Numbered from the stretch's first letter, positions 1-8,988 are shown. The stretch is 64,000 nt of DNA from Streptomyces sp. AC550_RSS872 (GCF_019049285.1 NZ_JAGMUL010000062.1:62001-126000), one strand, 5' to 3'. Translations and numbers: made by a program. Notes: generated from the letters alone by a model not told the origin.

Positions 1-1368
1 GACCTCGGTCTCGCGAACGACATGCTGCTGTTCCTGACCCTGACGGTGGCCGCGGCCCTGCTCGGCGGGCTCTACCCCGCCCTGTCCTCCGCGGCGGTCG
101 GCTCACTGCTGCTCAACTGGTACTTCACCCCGCCCCTGCACCGCATCTCGATCGCCGACCCGAAGAACCTGCTCGCCCTGGTGATCTTCGTCCTGGTGGC
201 GGTCGCGGTCGCCTCCGTGGTCGACCTCGCCGCCCGCCGAACCCACCAGGCGGCACGGCTGCGCGCCGAGTCGGAGATCCTGTCGTTCCTCGCGGGCAAC
301 GTCCTGCGCGGCGAGACCGGCCTGGAGGAGCTGCTGGAACGGGTCCGCGAGACCTTCGGCATGGAGTCGGCGGCCCTGCTGGAGCGCGAGAGCGACGTCG
401 ACCCATGGACGCGCGCGGGCGAGGCGGGCCGCGGACGGGCGCCGCAGCGGCCGGAGGACGCGGACGTCGACGTACCGGTCGGCGACCACATGGCGCTCGC
501 GCTGACCGGCCGTGTGCTGCCCGCCGAGGACCGCCGGGTGCTCGCCGCCTTCGCCGCCCAGGCCGCCGTGGTCCTGGACCGGCGCCGGCTCCAGGAGGAG
601 GCCGACCAGGCCAAGGAGCTGGCCGAGGGCAACCGCATCCGTACGGCGCTGCTGGCCGCCGTCAGCCACGACCTCCGTACGCCGCTCGCGGGCATCAAGG
701 CGGCGGTCTCCTCGCTGCGGTCCGACGACGTGGCCTGGTCGGAGGAGGACGAGGCCGAGCTGCTGGCGGGCATCGAGGAGGGCGCCGACCGGCTGGACCA
801 CCTGGTCGGGAACCTCTTGGACATGTCCCGGCTCCAGACCGGTACGGTCACGCCGCTGATCAGGGAGATCGACCTCGACGAGGTGGTGCCGATGGCGCTG
901 GGCGGGGTGCCGGACGGAAGCGCCGAGCTGGACATCCCGGAGACGCTGCCCATGGTCGCCGTGGACCCCGGGCTGCTGGAGCGGTCGGTGGCCAACCTGG
1001 TCGAGAACGCCGTCAAGTACAGCCCGGACGACAGCAGGGTCCTGGTGGCCGCCAGCGCCCTCGCGGACCGCGTCGAGGTCCGGGTGGTCGACCGCGGGCC
1101 GGGCGTCCCGGACGACGCCAAGGAACGTATCTTCGCGCCCTTCCAGCGCTACGGCGACGCCCCGCGCGGCGCGGGAGTCGGTCTCGGACTCGCGGTCGCC
1201 CGCGGGTTCGCCGAGGCGATGGGCGGCACACTGAACGCCGAGGACACCCCCGGGGGCGGTCTCACCATGGTGCTCACCGTGCGGGCGGCGGGATCGCGCG
1301 CGGAGCTTGTCGAAGAGGGGGGCGTGCCAGTGGAGCACCCCGTGGAACCAGAAAGGCAGACCACATGA
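1..1368 (+). CDS. kdpD: KdpD-type osmosensitive K+ channel sensor histidine kinase, C-terminal part
   Basis: The reading frame is open from the first base, so the 5' part lies outside the window. The visible protein begins in the DUF4118 four-helix membrane region (hydrophobic segments and the NWYFTPP motif near base 115). It continues through a GAF-like linker and a histidine kinase core: the H-box SHDLRTPL has its phospho-accepting His near base 667, and the N-box (ENAVKYSPD) and a GVGLGLAVA glycine-rich ATP lid follow. Full KdpD proteins are about 850-900 residues, so about half is missing here. The stop overlaps the start of the response regulator gene (ATGA), showing translational coupling. 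In this family KdpD senses K+ limitation or turgor and phosphorylates KdpE, which activates kdpFABC; those genes are probably to the left. Confidence 0.95.
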   Translation, partial: DLGLANDMLLFLTLTVAAALLGGLYPALSSAAVGSLLLNWYFTPPLHRISIADPKNLLALVIFVLVAVAVASVVDLAARRTHQAARLRAESEILSFLAGNVLRGETGLEELLERVRETFGMESAALLERESDVDPWTRAGEAGRGRAPQRPEDADVDVPVGDHMALALTGRVLPAEDRRVLAAFAAQAAVVLDRRRLQEEADQAKELAEGNRIRTALLAAVSHDLRTPLAGIKAAVSSLRSDDVAWSEEDEAELLAGIEEGADRLDHLVGNLLDMSRLQTGTVTPLIREIDLDEVVPMALGGVPDGSAELDIPETLPMVAVDPGLLERSVANLVENAVKYSPDDSRVLVAASALADRVEVRVVDRGPGVPDDAKERIFAPFQRYGDAPRGAGVGLGLAVARGFAEAMGGTLNAEDTPGGGLTMVLTVRAAGSRAELVEEGGVPVEHPVEPERQTT

Positions 1369-2081
1369 TGAGCCCGACCACGGGGACTCCCCAGACCCCC
1401 ACCAGGGTTCTGGTGATCGACGACGAGCCGCAGATCGTGCGCGCCCTCGTGATCAACCTCAAGGCCCGCAGGTACGAGGTCGACGCGGCCCACGACGGGG
1501 CCACCGCCCTCGAACTCGCCACTACCCGCCACCCCGACGTGGTCGTCCTCGACCTCGGACTGCCCGACATGGACGGCGTCGAGGTCATCCGGGGCCTGCG
1601 GGGCTGGACCCGGGTGCCGATCCTGGTGCTGTCCGCCCGGCACTCCTCCGACGAGAAGGTCGAGGCGCTGGACGCGGGCGCGGACGACTACGTCACCAAG
1701 CCCTTCGGCATGGACGAACTGCTCGCCCGGCTGCGGGCCGCCGTACGCCGCGCCGAACCCACCGGGGGCGGCGAGGACGACGTGATGGTGGAGACCGAGG
1801 AGTTCACCGTCGACCTGGCCGCCAAGAAGGTCAACCGGGGCGGGAAGGACGTACGGCTGACCCCCACGGAATGGCATCTGCTGGAGGTGCTCGTCCGCAA
1901 TACGGGACGTCTCGTCAGTCAGCGGCAACTGCTTCAGGAGGTGTGGGGACCGTCATACGGGACGGAGACGAACTATCTGCGGGTCTACATGGCCCAGCTG
2001 CGCAGGAAACTGGAGGCCGACCCGTCGCATCCCCGGCACTTCGTCACCGAGCCTGGGATGGGCTATCGGTTCGAGAAGTGA
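1365..2081 (+). CDS. kdpE: KdpE-type OmpR/PhoB-family response regulator
   Basis: The 238-residue protein has an N-terminal receiver domain and a C-terminal winged-helix DNA-binding domain. The acidic pair DD is at 19-20, the phospho-acceptor Asp is near 63 in VVVLDLGLPD, and the conserved Lys is near 112 in VTKPF. The C-terminal half carries LTPTEWHLLEVL and ends in the typical GMGYRFEK. The first ATG of an ATGATG pair overlaps the kdpD stop; the second ATG, three bases on, is equally possible. The position directly behind kdpD and the conserved length identify it as the cognate regulator of the high-affinity K+ transporter operon. Confidence 0.95.
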   Translation: MMSPTTGTPQTPTRVLVIDDEPQIVRALVINLKARRYEVDAAHDGATALELATTRHPDVVVLDLGLPDMDGVEVIRGLRGWTRVPILVLSARHSSDEKVEALDAGADDYVTKPFGMDELLARLRAAVRRAEPTGGGEDDVMVETEEFTVDLAAKKVNRGGKDVRLTPTEWHLLEVLVRNTGRLVSQRQLLQEVWGPSYGTETNYLRVYMAQLRRKLEADPSHPRHFVTEPGMGYRFEK

Positions 2082-2101
2082 TGCCCGGTAGGCTTCAGGA
2101 C

Positions 2102-2500
2102 ATGAGTGCTGTTCCTCGTTCCGAAAAGTCGGTGGGCCGGTTCCGGCGCATGCTCGACCGGCTCTCCTCGTCGCAGGAGGACCTGGAGTCCGAGGAGCTG
2201 CGTGAGGACGCCGAGACGGCCGGCTGTATCAAGATCGGTGACTGCCGTGACCGACAGATAGTGACCGTTACTGGTACCTTGCGCACGGTCACCCTGCGGC
2301 CTCGCGCGGGCGTTCCGGCCCTGGAGGCCGAGCTGTTCGACGGCTCCGCCGCGCTGGACGTGGTGTGGCTCGGCAGGCGCTCCATAGTCGGGATAGAGCC
2401 GGGGCGCCGGCTGATCGCATCGGGCCGGGTCTCCATGAGCCGGGGCCGCCGCGTGCTGTTCAACCCGAAATACGAACTGAGACCCCTCGGACGGGAGTAG
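2102..2500 (+). CDS. OB-fold nucleic-acid-binding domain protein
   Basis: This small protein (132 residues) has a charged N-terminal helix rich in Arg, Ser and Glu. A compact beta-rich segment follows from about residue 45 (DRQIVTVTGTLRTVTLRP to the end), with the strand pattern of an OB fold: VTVTGTL, ALEAELFDGSAALDVVWLG, GRRLIASGRVS. Orthologues next to DUF3159 and TrkA genes are common in Streptomyces and are annotated as OB-fold tRNA/helicase-type nucleic-acid-binding proteins. The start ATG is 20 bases after the kdpE stop. It stops 3 bases before the next gene, so the two are probably cotranscribed. The exact substrate is unknown. Confidence 0.85.
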   Translation: MSAVPRSEKSVGRFRRMLDRLSSSQEDLESEELREDAETAGCIKIGDCRDRQIVTVTGTLRTVTLRPRAGVPALEAELFDGSAALDVVWLGRRSIVGIEPGRRLIASGRVSMSRGRRVLFNPKYELRPLGRE

Positions 2501-2503
2501 CCG

Positions 2504-3235
2504 GTGACGTCGCTCGACAAGCCGACTGAAGACACCACCGACACCACCGCGAACGCCGAGCACGACGCCCGGGCGGTAACCGAGGCCGCCCTGTTCGAGG
2601 CCTTCGGCGGCATGCGCGGCATGATCGAGACGGTGCTGCCGGGTCTGCTCTTCGTCACCATCTACACGATCAACAAGGACCTGCACCTCTCGGCCATCGC
2701 CGCGCTCGCGGTGTCCCTGGTGCTAGTGGTCGTACGCCTGGTGATGCGGGACACCGTCAAGCACGCGTTCAGCGGCGTCTTCGGCGTCGCCTTCGGTGTC
2801 GTGTTCGCGATGATGACGGGCAACGCGAAGGACTTCTATCTGCCCGGCATGCTCTACACGCTGGGGCTGGGGCTCGCGTACATCATCACGACGCTGTGCG
2901 GGGTGCCGCTGATCGGGTTGATCCTCGGGCCGGTGTTCAAGGAGAACCTCTCCTGGCGTACACGCAATCCCGGGCGCAAGAAGGCGTACGCGAAGGCCAG
3001 TTACGCGTGGGGCGCGATCCTGCTCGCCAAGTGCGCGATCCTCTTCCCGCTGTACTGGTGGGCGGACACGACCCAGCTGGGCTGGGTGCTCGTCGCGCTG
3101 AAGATCCCGCCGTTCCTGCTGGCCGTGTGGCTGACGTGGGTGTTCCTCGCGAAGGCGCCCGCGCCGATCGACGTGTTCGCGGAGATGGAGGCCGAGGAGA
3201 AGGCGCGGGAGGCTGCCGCTCGGTCCGGCGAATAG
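2504..3235 (+). CDS. DUF3159 family integral membrane protein
   Basis: The 243-residue protein has a GTG start 3 bases after the previous stop. The first 35 residues are polar and Asp/Thr-rich. Then come about six hydrophobic segments (for example LPGLLFVTIYTI, AIAALAVSLVLVVVRLV, AILLAKCAILFPLYW, IPPFLLAVWLTWVFLAK). The central loop NPGRKKAYAKASYAW and the length match the actinobacterial DUF3159 family, which is regularly found next to trkA-like genes. No catalytic motif is visible and the function is unknown; a transport or K+-homeostasis link is only suggested by position. The gene converges on the trkA pair and is separated from it by a strong hairpin. Confidence 0.85.
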   Translation: MTSLDKPTEDTTDTTANAEHDARAVTEAALFEAFGGMRGMIETVLPGLLFVTIYTINKDLHLSAIAALAVSLVLVVVRLVMRDTVKHAFSGVFGVAFGVVFAMMTGNAKDFYLPGMLYTLGLGLAYIITTLCGVPLIGLILGPVFKENLSWRTRNPGRKKAYAKASYAWGAILLAKCAILFPLYWWADTTQLGWVLVALKIPPFLLAVWLTWVFLAKAPAPIDVFAEMEAEEKAREAAARSGE

Positions 3236-3254
3236 GTACCCGGCGTTGCTGTGA

Positions 3255-3335
3255 CCGTCCCTGGGGGCCGCCGCCCCCAGACCCCCGCTTCGGCCTGAAC
3301 GGCCTCGTCCTCGAACGCCGGACGGGCTGGATGTG
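3255..3335. repeat. dispersed Streptomyces intergenic repeat
   Basis: The stretch from the G-rich/C-rich palindrome (GGGGGCCGCCGCCCCC, from about 3262) through the segment containing CTCGAACGCCGGACGGGCTGG has the form of a short sequence scattered through many Streptomyces intergenic regions, usually beside terminators. It holds no ORF. Recognition is from general knowledge of the genus, not from copies inside this window. Confidence 0.5.
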
Positions 3336-3347
3336 CCGACCGGCGCT

Positions 3348-3413
3348 GAAATGTGAAGGGCGCCCCTGAGACCGAAATGTGAAGGGCGCCCTGAGATCCT
3401 CGGGGCGCCCTTC
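3348..3413. terminator. bidirectional terminator with a tandemly duplicated left arm
   Basis: A perfect 11-bp inverted repeat (GAAGGGCGCCC at 3381-3391 and its complement at 3403-3413, 11-nt loop) sits between the convergent DUF3159 and trkA genes. The 26-base block holding the left arm is duplicated in tandem: one copy begins GAAATGTGAAGGGCGCCC at 3348 and the second begins at 3374. Either left arm could pair with the right arm. Confidence 0.7.
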
Positions 3414-3433
3414 GTCGTAGTCCCTCGAAGGAC

Positions 3434-4111
3434 TCAGCTCGCCGTGTCCTCCCGGCGTACCGACAGCAGGTCCTCCAGCTGCTCCTCGCGGGCCTGCGCG
3501 GCCACGAAGAGGAGTTCGTCGCCGGCCTCCAGGGAGTCCTCGCGGGACGGGGTGAGGACGCGGGTGCCGCGGATGATGGTGACCAGGGAGGTGTCCTGGG
3601 GCCACTCGACATCGCCGACCTGGGTGCCGGCCAGGGCCGACTCCTCCGGCAGGGTCAGCTCCACGAGGTTCGCGTCGCCGTGGCTGAAGCGGAGCAGACG
3701 GACCAGGTCGCCGACGCTCACCGCCTCCTCGACCAGGGCCGACATCAGACGCGGGGTGGAGACGGCCACGTCCACGCCCCAGGACTCGTTGAACAGCCAC
3801 TCGTTCTTGGGGTTGTTCACCCGGGCGACGACGCGCGGGACGCCGTACTCCGTCTTGGCCAGGAGCGACACGACCAGGTTGACCTTGTCGTCGCCCGTCG
3901 CGGCGATCACCACGTTGCAGCGCTGAAGTGCCGCCTCGTCCAGGGACGTGATCTCGCAGGCGTCGGCCAGCAACCACTCCGCCTGCGGGACCCGCTCGAC
4001 CGAGATGGCGGTCGGCGCCTTGTCGATGAGCAGGACCTCGTGGCCGTTCTCCAGCAGTTCGCCCGCGATGGAGCGACCCACCGCGCCGGCACCGGCAATG
4101 GCGACCCTCAT
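3434..4111 (-). CDS. TrkA-family potassium uptake regulator (second of pair)
   Basis: The 225-residue protein has an N-terminal Rossmann RCK_N/TrkA-N domain starting MRVAIAGAGAVGRS (GxGxxG nucleotide-binding loop). The acidic residue of LLIDKAP ends beta-2, and VVIAATGDDKVN is also typical. From about residue 140 a TrkA-C (RCK_C) domain follows: LVELTLPEES, VTIIRGTRVLTPSREDSLEAGDELLFVA. This class binds NAD(H) or ATP and gates K+ transporters on the cytoplasmic face of the membrane. Its ATG shares one base with the upstream trkA stop (TGATG), so the pair is translationally coupled and probably forms a heteromeric regulator. Confidence 0.92.
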   Translation of the reverse strand: MRVAIAGAGAVGRSIAGELLENGHEVLLIDKAPTAISVERVPQAEWLLADACEITSLDEAALQRCNVVIAATGDDKVNLVVSLLAKTEYGVPRVVARVNNPKNEWLFNESWGVDVAVSTPRLMSALVEEAVSVGDLVRLLRFSHGDANLVELTLPEESALAGTQVGDVEWPQDTSLVTIIRGTRVLTPSREDSLEAGDELLFVAAQAREEQLEDLLSVRREDTAS

Positions 4112-4782
4112 CAGTGACCGCCCTCCTCTTCGGGACCCTTGGCGAACGCCGCCTCGACCTTGTCGACCTCGTCGGTGCGCATCATGACGTGCACCAGGTC
4201 GCCCTCCTGCAACACCGTCTGCGAGGTGGGCAGGATCGCCTCGCCGAGCCGGGTCAGGAACGCCACGCGGACGCCCGTCTCCTCCTGGAGCCTGCTGATC
4301 TTGTGGCCCACCCAGGCCGTGGACGTGTGCACCTCGGCGAGCTGGACGCCGCCGGTGGGATCCCGCCACAGCGGCTCGGCGCCCGAGGGCAGCAGACGGC
4401 GCAGCATCTGGTCGGCCGTCCAGCGGACCGTGGCCACCGTGGGGATGCCGAGGCGCTGGTAGACCTCGGCGCGGCGGGGGTCGTAGATCCGGGCCGCGAC
4501 GTTCTCCACGCCGAACATCTCGCGGGCCACGCGCGCGGAGATGATGTTCGAGTTGTCCCCGCTGGAGACGGCGGCGAAGGCGCCGGCCTCCTCGATGCCC
4601 GCCTCGCGCAGGGTGTCCTGGTCGAAGCCGACGCCGGTGACCCGGCGGCCTCCGAAGCCGGGGCCCAGGCGGCGGAACGCGGTGGGGTCCTGGTCGATCA
4701 CGGCGACCGTGTGCCCCTGTTGCTCCAGGGTCTGGGCAAGAGCGGAACCCACCCTTCCGCAACCCATGATGACGATGTGCAC
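4111..4782 (-). CDS. TrkA-family potassium uptake regulator (first of pair)
   Basis: About 223 residues with TrkA-N then TrkA-C. The GTG start at 4782 gives the family-typical N-terminus (M)HIVIMGCGRVGSALA; an in-frame ATG five codons upstream (4797) is possible but adds an atypical extension. Visible motifs are GCGRVGS (dinucleotide loop), VAVIDQDP (acidic end of beta-2), GDNSNII, and a C-terminal RCK_C segment around LQEEGVRVAFL and LQEGDLVHVMM. It forms a two-gene operon with the next TrkA gene and probably controls a Trk/Ktr-type channel, matching the K+ theme of kdpDE nearby. Confidence 0.92.
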   Translation of the reverse strand: MHIVIMGCGRVGSALAQTLEQQGHTVAVIDQDPTAFRRLGPGFGGRRVTGVGFDQDTLREAGIEEAGAFAAVSSGDNSNIISARVAREMFGVENVAARIYDPRRAEVYQRLGIPTVATVRWTADQMLRRLLPSGAEPLWRDPTGGVQLAEVHTSTAWVGHKISRLQEETGVRVAFLTRLGEAILPTSQTVLQEGDLVHVMMRTDEVDKVEAAFAKGPEEEGGH

Positions 4783-5049
4783 GGTCTTACCCCGCACTCC
4801 TCGTTAGGCGTCTGACTTGCGTGAACGTGGTGCTCATATCCTTCTCTCGGTTCGCCGGGCAACAGGCGCGGGCCGGTCGCGGACCGCTGGGCAACATCAT
4901 GCCGGGGAATGCCGGGGATGATCCCTCGCGGTACGGATCGTGGACTGCGCCACGGACCGCGGGTCAGGTCGGCTCGGGTGTGCCTCGGTCCACCGTAACG
5001 TCCGCCTCTGACACACCGACCGGCGAGTCTGGTGTCCCGTACGCCCGCC

Positions 5050-5148
5050 TCAGCGGCGGTTGAAGCTGCGGACGCTGGCGAGTGCCAGAACACCGAGTCC
5101 GGCGAGTGAGACGAGGGCTCCGACGAGCTGAGCGGCCGTCTGCGACAT
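5050..5148 (-). CDS. predicted 32-residue single-span membrane peptide
   Basis: A short ORF begins ATG-TCG-CAG with GGGAG about six bases upstream. It encodes MSQTAAQLVGALVSLAGLG, a continuation rich in Leu, Val and Ala, and a basic tail ending RSFNRR. That is one transmembrane helix with positive-inside character. It lies between the trkA pair and the divergent permease gene. No homology can be asserted; it resembles small KdpF-like or transporter-associated peptides only in size and layout. Support rests on the ribosome binding site, the coherent membrane helix and the clean stop. Confidence 0.5.
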   Translation of the reverse strand: MSQTAAQLVGALVSLAGLGVLALASVRSFNRR

Positions 5149-5336
5149 GAGGTCTCCCGGATGTGATGAGCGTACTGACGCAGGTGGGCGGATCCGCAGG
5201 TACGCAGGTCATGGAGGCATGGGGGCGCCGCGGGGCCCGCGCCCGGCGCGTGCGGGGCACGGAATTCACCCCGGCGCCGCGCGCGATTTCACCCGGATGT
5301 GCTCCGGCCCAGGAGAGGGGCCTACGATTCTCTGTT

Positions 5337-7394
5337 GTGTCCAAACTGACCGACGTGCCCAAACGGATTCTGATCGGGCGCGCGCTGCGCAGCGACCGGC
5401 TGGCGGAAACCCTCCTGCCGAAGCGCATCGCACTGCCCGTCTTTGCCTCCGACCCGCTGTCCTCCGTGGCATACGCGCCCGGAGAAGTACTGCTGGTCCT
5501 CTCCATCGCGGGCGTGTCGGCGTACCACTTCAGCCCCTGGATCGCGGTCGCGGTCGTCGTGCTGATGTTCACCGTGGTCGCCTCCTACCGGCAGAACGTG
5601 CACGCCTACCCCAGCGGTGGCGGCGACTACGAGGTGGCGACCACCAACCTCGGCCCCAAGGCCGGCCTCACGGTCGCGAGCGCCCTGCTCGTCGACTACG
5701 TGCTCACCGTCGCCGTCTCCATCTCCTCCGGCATCGAGAACCTCGGCTCCGCGATCCCGTTCGTGGTCGAGCACAAGGTCGAGTGCGCGGTCGCGGTGAT
5801 CCTGTTGCTGACGGTGATGAACCTGCGCGGCGTCCGGGAGTCCGGCGGCCTCTTCGCCATCCCGACGTACGTCTTCGTCGTGGGCGTCTTCATCATGATC
5901 GCCTGGGGCGCGTTCCGCGGGCTGATCCTGGACGACACCATGCGGGCGCCCACGGCGTCGTACGAGATCAAAGCGGAACACGAGGGCCTCGCGGGCTTCG
6001 CGCTCGTCTTCCTCCTGCTGCGCGCCTTCTCCTCCGGCTGTGCCGCGCTCACCGGTGTCGAGGCGATCTCCAACGGTGTCCCGGCCTTCCGTAAGCCCAA
6101 GTCGAAGAACGCCGCGACCACGCTGGCGATGATGGGCCTGCTGGCCGTCACCATGTTCTGCGGCATCATCGCGCTCGCCATGGTGACCAAGGTGCGGATG
6201 GCCGAGAACCCGGCCGTCGACCTGATCAAGGACGGCGTCGCGGTCGGCTCCGGCTATGTCCAGAACCCGGTGATCACACAGGTCGCCGAGGCCGTCTTCG
6301 GCAAGGGGAGCTTCTTCTTCATCGTGCTCGCCGCGGCCACCGCCCTGGTGCTGTTCCTGGCGGCCAACACCGCCTACAACGGCTTCCCTGTGCTCGGCTC
6401 GATCCTCGCCCAGGACCGCTATCTGCCCCGTCAGCTGCACACCCGCGGCGACCGGCTCGCCTTCTCCAACGGCATCGTGCTCCTGGCGGGCGCGGCCATT
6501 CTCCTGGTGTGGATGTACGGCGCCGACTCCACCCGCCTGATCCAGCTGTACATCGTCGGCGTGTTCGTGTCCTTCACGCTCAGCCAGACCGGCATGGTCC
6601 GCCACTGGAACCGCCTCCTGGCGACGGAGACGGACCAGGCCAAGCGCCGCCACATGATCCGCTCCCGCGCGATCAACACCTTCGGCGCCTTCTTCACCGG
6701 CCTGGTCCTCATCGTCGTGCTCGTCACCAAGTTCACGCACGGCGCCTGGGTGGCCCTGCTCGGCATGGTGATCTTCTACGGCACGATGACGGCGATCCGC
6801 CGCCACTACGACCATGTCTCCGAGGAACTCGCCGCCCCCGAGGGCCCGAGCGACGACAGCGTACGGCCGTCCCGCGTCCACTCGGTCGTCCTTGTCTCCA
6901 AGATCCACCGCCCCGCCCTGCGCGCCCTGGCCTACGCCAAGCTGCTGCGCTCGGACACCCTGGAGGCGCTCAGCGTCAACGTCGACCCGGCGGAGACCAA
7001 GGCGCTGCGCGAGGAGTGGGAGCGGCGCGGGATCGACGTACCGCTGAAGGTGCTCGACTCGCCGTACCGCGAGATCACGCGGCCGATCATCGAGTACGTG
7101 AAGGGGCTGCGCAAGGAGTCCCCGCGCGACGCGGTGTCGGTGATCATCCCCGAGTACGTCGTCGGCCACTGGTACGAGCATCTGCTGCACAACCAGAGCG
7201 CGCTGCGGCTGAAGGGCCGGCTGCTGTTCACGCCGGGCATCATGGTGACGTCCGTGCCCTACCAGCTCCAGTCGTCCGAGGTCGCCAAGGCCAGGGCCCG
7301 CAAGCGGCAGGACTGGAACGCGCCGGGCTCGGTGCGGCGGGGCCCTGCAACGGAGCGGGCGAAGGAGCCCGTCGAGCCGGACGCCCAGCGCTGA
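5337..7394 (+). CDS. APC-superfamily amino acid/potassium permease
   Basis: The 685-residue protein starts at GTG (V)SKLTDVPKRILIG. The longer upstream frame is Arg/Pro-rich and not protein-like, which decides the start. Family hallmarks are LPVFASDPLSSVAYAPGEVLLVL in the first membrane helix and YPSGGGDYEVA. About twelve hydrophobic helices extend to about residue 490, including a long GCAALTGVEAISNGVPAF segment. A soluble C-terminal domain of about 190 residues follows (VHSVVLVSKIHRPALRALAYAKLLRSDTLEAL...), resembling a universal-stress-like regulatory domain. Members near trkA genes are often annotated as amino acid permeases and may be KUP/KimA-like K+ importers. Together with kdpDE and TrkA this suggests a K+ homeostasis neighbourhood, but the substrate is not shown by the sequence. 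Confidence 0.9.
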   Translation: MSKLTDVPKRILIGRALRSDRLAETLLPKRIALPVFASDPLSSVAYAPGEVLLVLSIAGVSAYHFSPWIAVAVVVLMFTVVASYRQNVHAYPSGGGDYEVATTNLGPKAGLTVASALLVDYVLTVAVSISSGIENLGSAIPFVVEHKVECAVAVILLLTVMNLRGVRESGGLFAIPTYVFVVGVFIMIAWGAFRGLILDDTMRAPTASYEIKAEHEGLAGFALVFLLLRAFSSGCAALTGVEAISNGVPAFRKPKSKNAATTLAMMGLLAVTMFCGIIALAMVTKVRMAENPAVDLIKDGVAVGSGYVQNPVITQVAEAVFGKGSFFFIVLAAATALVLFLAANTAYNGFPVLGSILAQDRYLPRQLHTRGDRLAFSNGIVLLAGAAILLVWMYGADSTRLIQLYIVGVFVSFTLSQTGMVRHWNRLLATETDQAKRRHMIRSRAINTFGAFFTGLVLIVVLVTKFTHGAWVALLGMVIFYGTMTAIRRHYDHVSEELAAPEGPSDDSVRPSRVHSVVLVSKIHRPALRALAYAKLLRSDTLEALSVNVDPAETKALREEWERRGIDVPLKVLDSPYREITRPIIEYVKGLRKESPRDAVSVIIPEYVVGHWYEHLLHNQSALRLKGRLLFTPGIMVTSVPYQLQSSEVAKARARKRQDWNAPGSVRRGPATERAKEPVEPDAQR

Positions 7395-7514
7395 CGCGGG
7401 CGGGGCGTGCGGCCGCGAGCCCGTAGACTGGTGGGCTGTTGTCCGCCTCGGGCCCTCGACCGGACCGCCGGTCGGCCCGTGCCGTCGCCCCTCTCGATCT
7501 GGAGTCACCCCACC

Positions 7515-8843
7515 ATGCAGGCAGAACCGAAGAAGTCGCTGGTGGGGGAGGAGTACGAGGTCGAGATCGGCCCCGTCGCCCATGGCGGCCACTGCATCGC
7601 TCGTACGGCAGAGGGCCAGGTGCTGTTCGTCCGCCACACGCTGCCCGGCGAGCGGGTCGTGGCCCGGGTGACCGAGGGCGAGGAGGGCGACCGCTTCCTG
7701 CGCGCCGACGCGGTCGAGGTGCTGGACGCCTCCAAGGACCGCATCGAGGCCCCCTGTCCCTTCGCCGGCCCCGGTCGCTGCGGCGGGTGCGACTGGCAGC
7801 ACGCCAAGCCCGGGGCGCAGCGCCGGCTGAAGGGCGAGGTCATCGCCGAGCAGCTGCGGCGGCTCGCGGGACTGACGCCGGAGGACGTCGGCTGGGACGG
7901 CACGGTGATGCCGGCCGAGGGCGACAAGCTGCCTGCCGGACAGGTGCCGCAGTGGCGCACGCGCGTGCAGTACGCCGTCGACGCCGACGGCCACGCCGGA
8001 CTGCGCCGGCACCGCTCGCACGAGGTCGAGCCGATCGACCACTGCATGATCGCCGCCGAGGGGGTCAGCGAGCTGGGCATCGAGAAGCGGGACTGGACGG
8101 GGATGGCGTCGGTCGAGGCGATCGCGGCGACGGGTTCGCAGGACCGCCAGGTGATCCTCACGCCGCGGCCGGGTGCACGACTGCCGATCGTGGAGCTCGA
8201 CCGCCCGGTGTCGGTGATGCGGGTCGGCGAGAAGGACGGCGGTACGCACCGCGTCCACGGCCGCCCCTTCGTCCGTGAACGCGCCGACGGACGTACGCAC
8301 CGGGTCGGCAGCGGCGGCTTCTGGCAGGTCCACCCGAAGGCCGCGGACACCCTGGTGACGGCCGTCATGCAGGGCCTGCTGCCCCGCAAGGGCGAGATGG
8401 CCCTCGACCTCTACAGCGGCGTGGGCCTCTTCGCAGGCGCCCTCGCCGACCGCCTCGGCGACAAGGGCGCGGTCCTCGGCATCGAGTCCGGCAAGCGCGC
8501 GGTGGAGGACGCCCGGCACAACCTCGCCGACTTCGACCGCGTCCGCATCGAGCAGGGCAAGGTCGAGTCGGTCCTGCCGCGGACGGGGATCACCGAGGTG
8601 GACCTCATCGTGCTGGACCCGCCGAGGGCCGGGGCGGGGCGGGGCACGGTGGCGCATCTCGCGTCGTTGGGGGCCCGGCGGATCGCTTATGTGGCGTGCG
8701 ATCCGGCGGCGTTGGCTCGGGACCTGGGGTATTTCCGGGAGGGGGGGTATCGGGTGCGGATGTTGCGGGCGTTCGATCTGTTTCCGATGACGCATCATGT
8801 GGAGTGCGTGGCGATCCTTGAGCCTACCGAGAAAGGTCACTGA
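7515..8843 (+). CDS. TrmA/RlmC/RlmD-type class I SAM-dependent RNA uracil-5-methyltransferase
   Basis: The 442-residue protein has an N-terminal TRAM domain (VGEEYEVEIGPVAHGGHCIAR). A Cys cluster typical of the 4Fe-4S RlmD branch follows (CPFAGPGRCGGCDWQHA, three Cys visible with a further upstream position expected). The C-terminal methyltransferase domain has LDLYSGVGLFAG (SAM motif I), LDPPRAGAGRG (motif IV) and VACDPAALARDLGY, which carries the catalytic Cys. It probably makes m5U in rRNA or tRNA. The ATG at 7515 begins MQAEPKKSLVG, with GGAG upstream at 7501; the longer frame upstream is not protein-like. The gene ends just before a repeat-rich junction. Confidence 0.9.
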   Translation: MQAEPKKSLVGEEYEVEIGPVAHGGHCIARTAEGQVLFVRHTLPGERVVARVTEGEEGDRFLRADAVEVLDASKDRIEAPCPFAGPGRCGGCDWQHAKPGAQRRLKGEVIAEQLRRLAGLTPEDVGWDGTVMPAEGDKLPAGQVPQWRTRVQYAVDADGHAGLRRHRSHEVEPIDHCMIAAEGVSELGIEKRDWTGMASVEAIAATGSQDRQVILTPRPGARLPIVELDRPVSVMRVGEKDGGTHRVHGRPFVRERADGRTHRVGSGGFWQVHPKAADTLVTAVMQGLLPRKGEMALDLYSGVGLFAGALADRLGDKGAVLGIESGKRAVEDARHNLADFDRVRIEQGKVESVLPRTGITEVDLIVLDPPRAGAGRGTVAHLASLGARRIAYVACDPAALARDLGYFREGGYRVRMLRAFDLFPMTHHVECVAILEPTEKGH

Positions 8844-8898
8844 CCTGCGGTTTTGCCTGGTGTGCATGATGTGCGCTGTGGGCGTTACGGGCGATATC

Positions 8899-8963
8899 TT
8901 GACGCACGAGCGACGCACGTGACGCACGTCTGACGCACGTCTGACGCACGTCTGACGTACGTT
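8899..8963. repeat. tandem 11-bp direct repeats (TGACGCACGTC)
   Basis: Three exact head-to-tail copies of TGACGCACGTC begin at 8920, 8931 and 8942. A variant copy TGACGTACGTT begins at 8953, and two looser copies lie upstream from about 8900. The spacing of 11 bp is about one helical turn, so a protein could bind all copies on one face. They lie between the methyltransferase stop and a large inverted repeat, with no gene over them. Confidence 0.8.
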
Positions 8964-8988
8964 TGGCGCACTTTCTGATGAGGCATCA

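Noticed and set aside
8899..8963. CRISPR array
   Set aside because: Units are only 11 bp and contiguous without unique spacers, and no cas genes are present.
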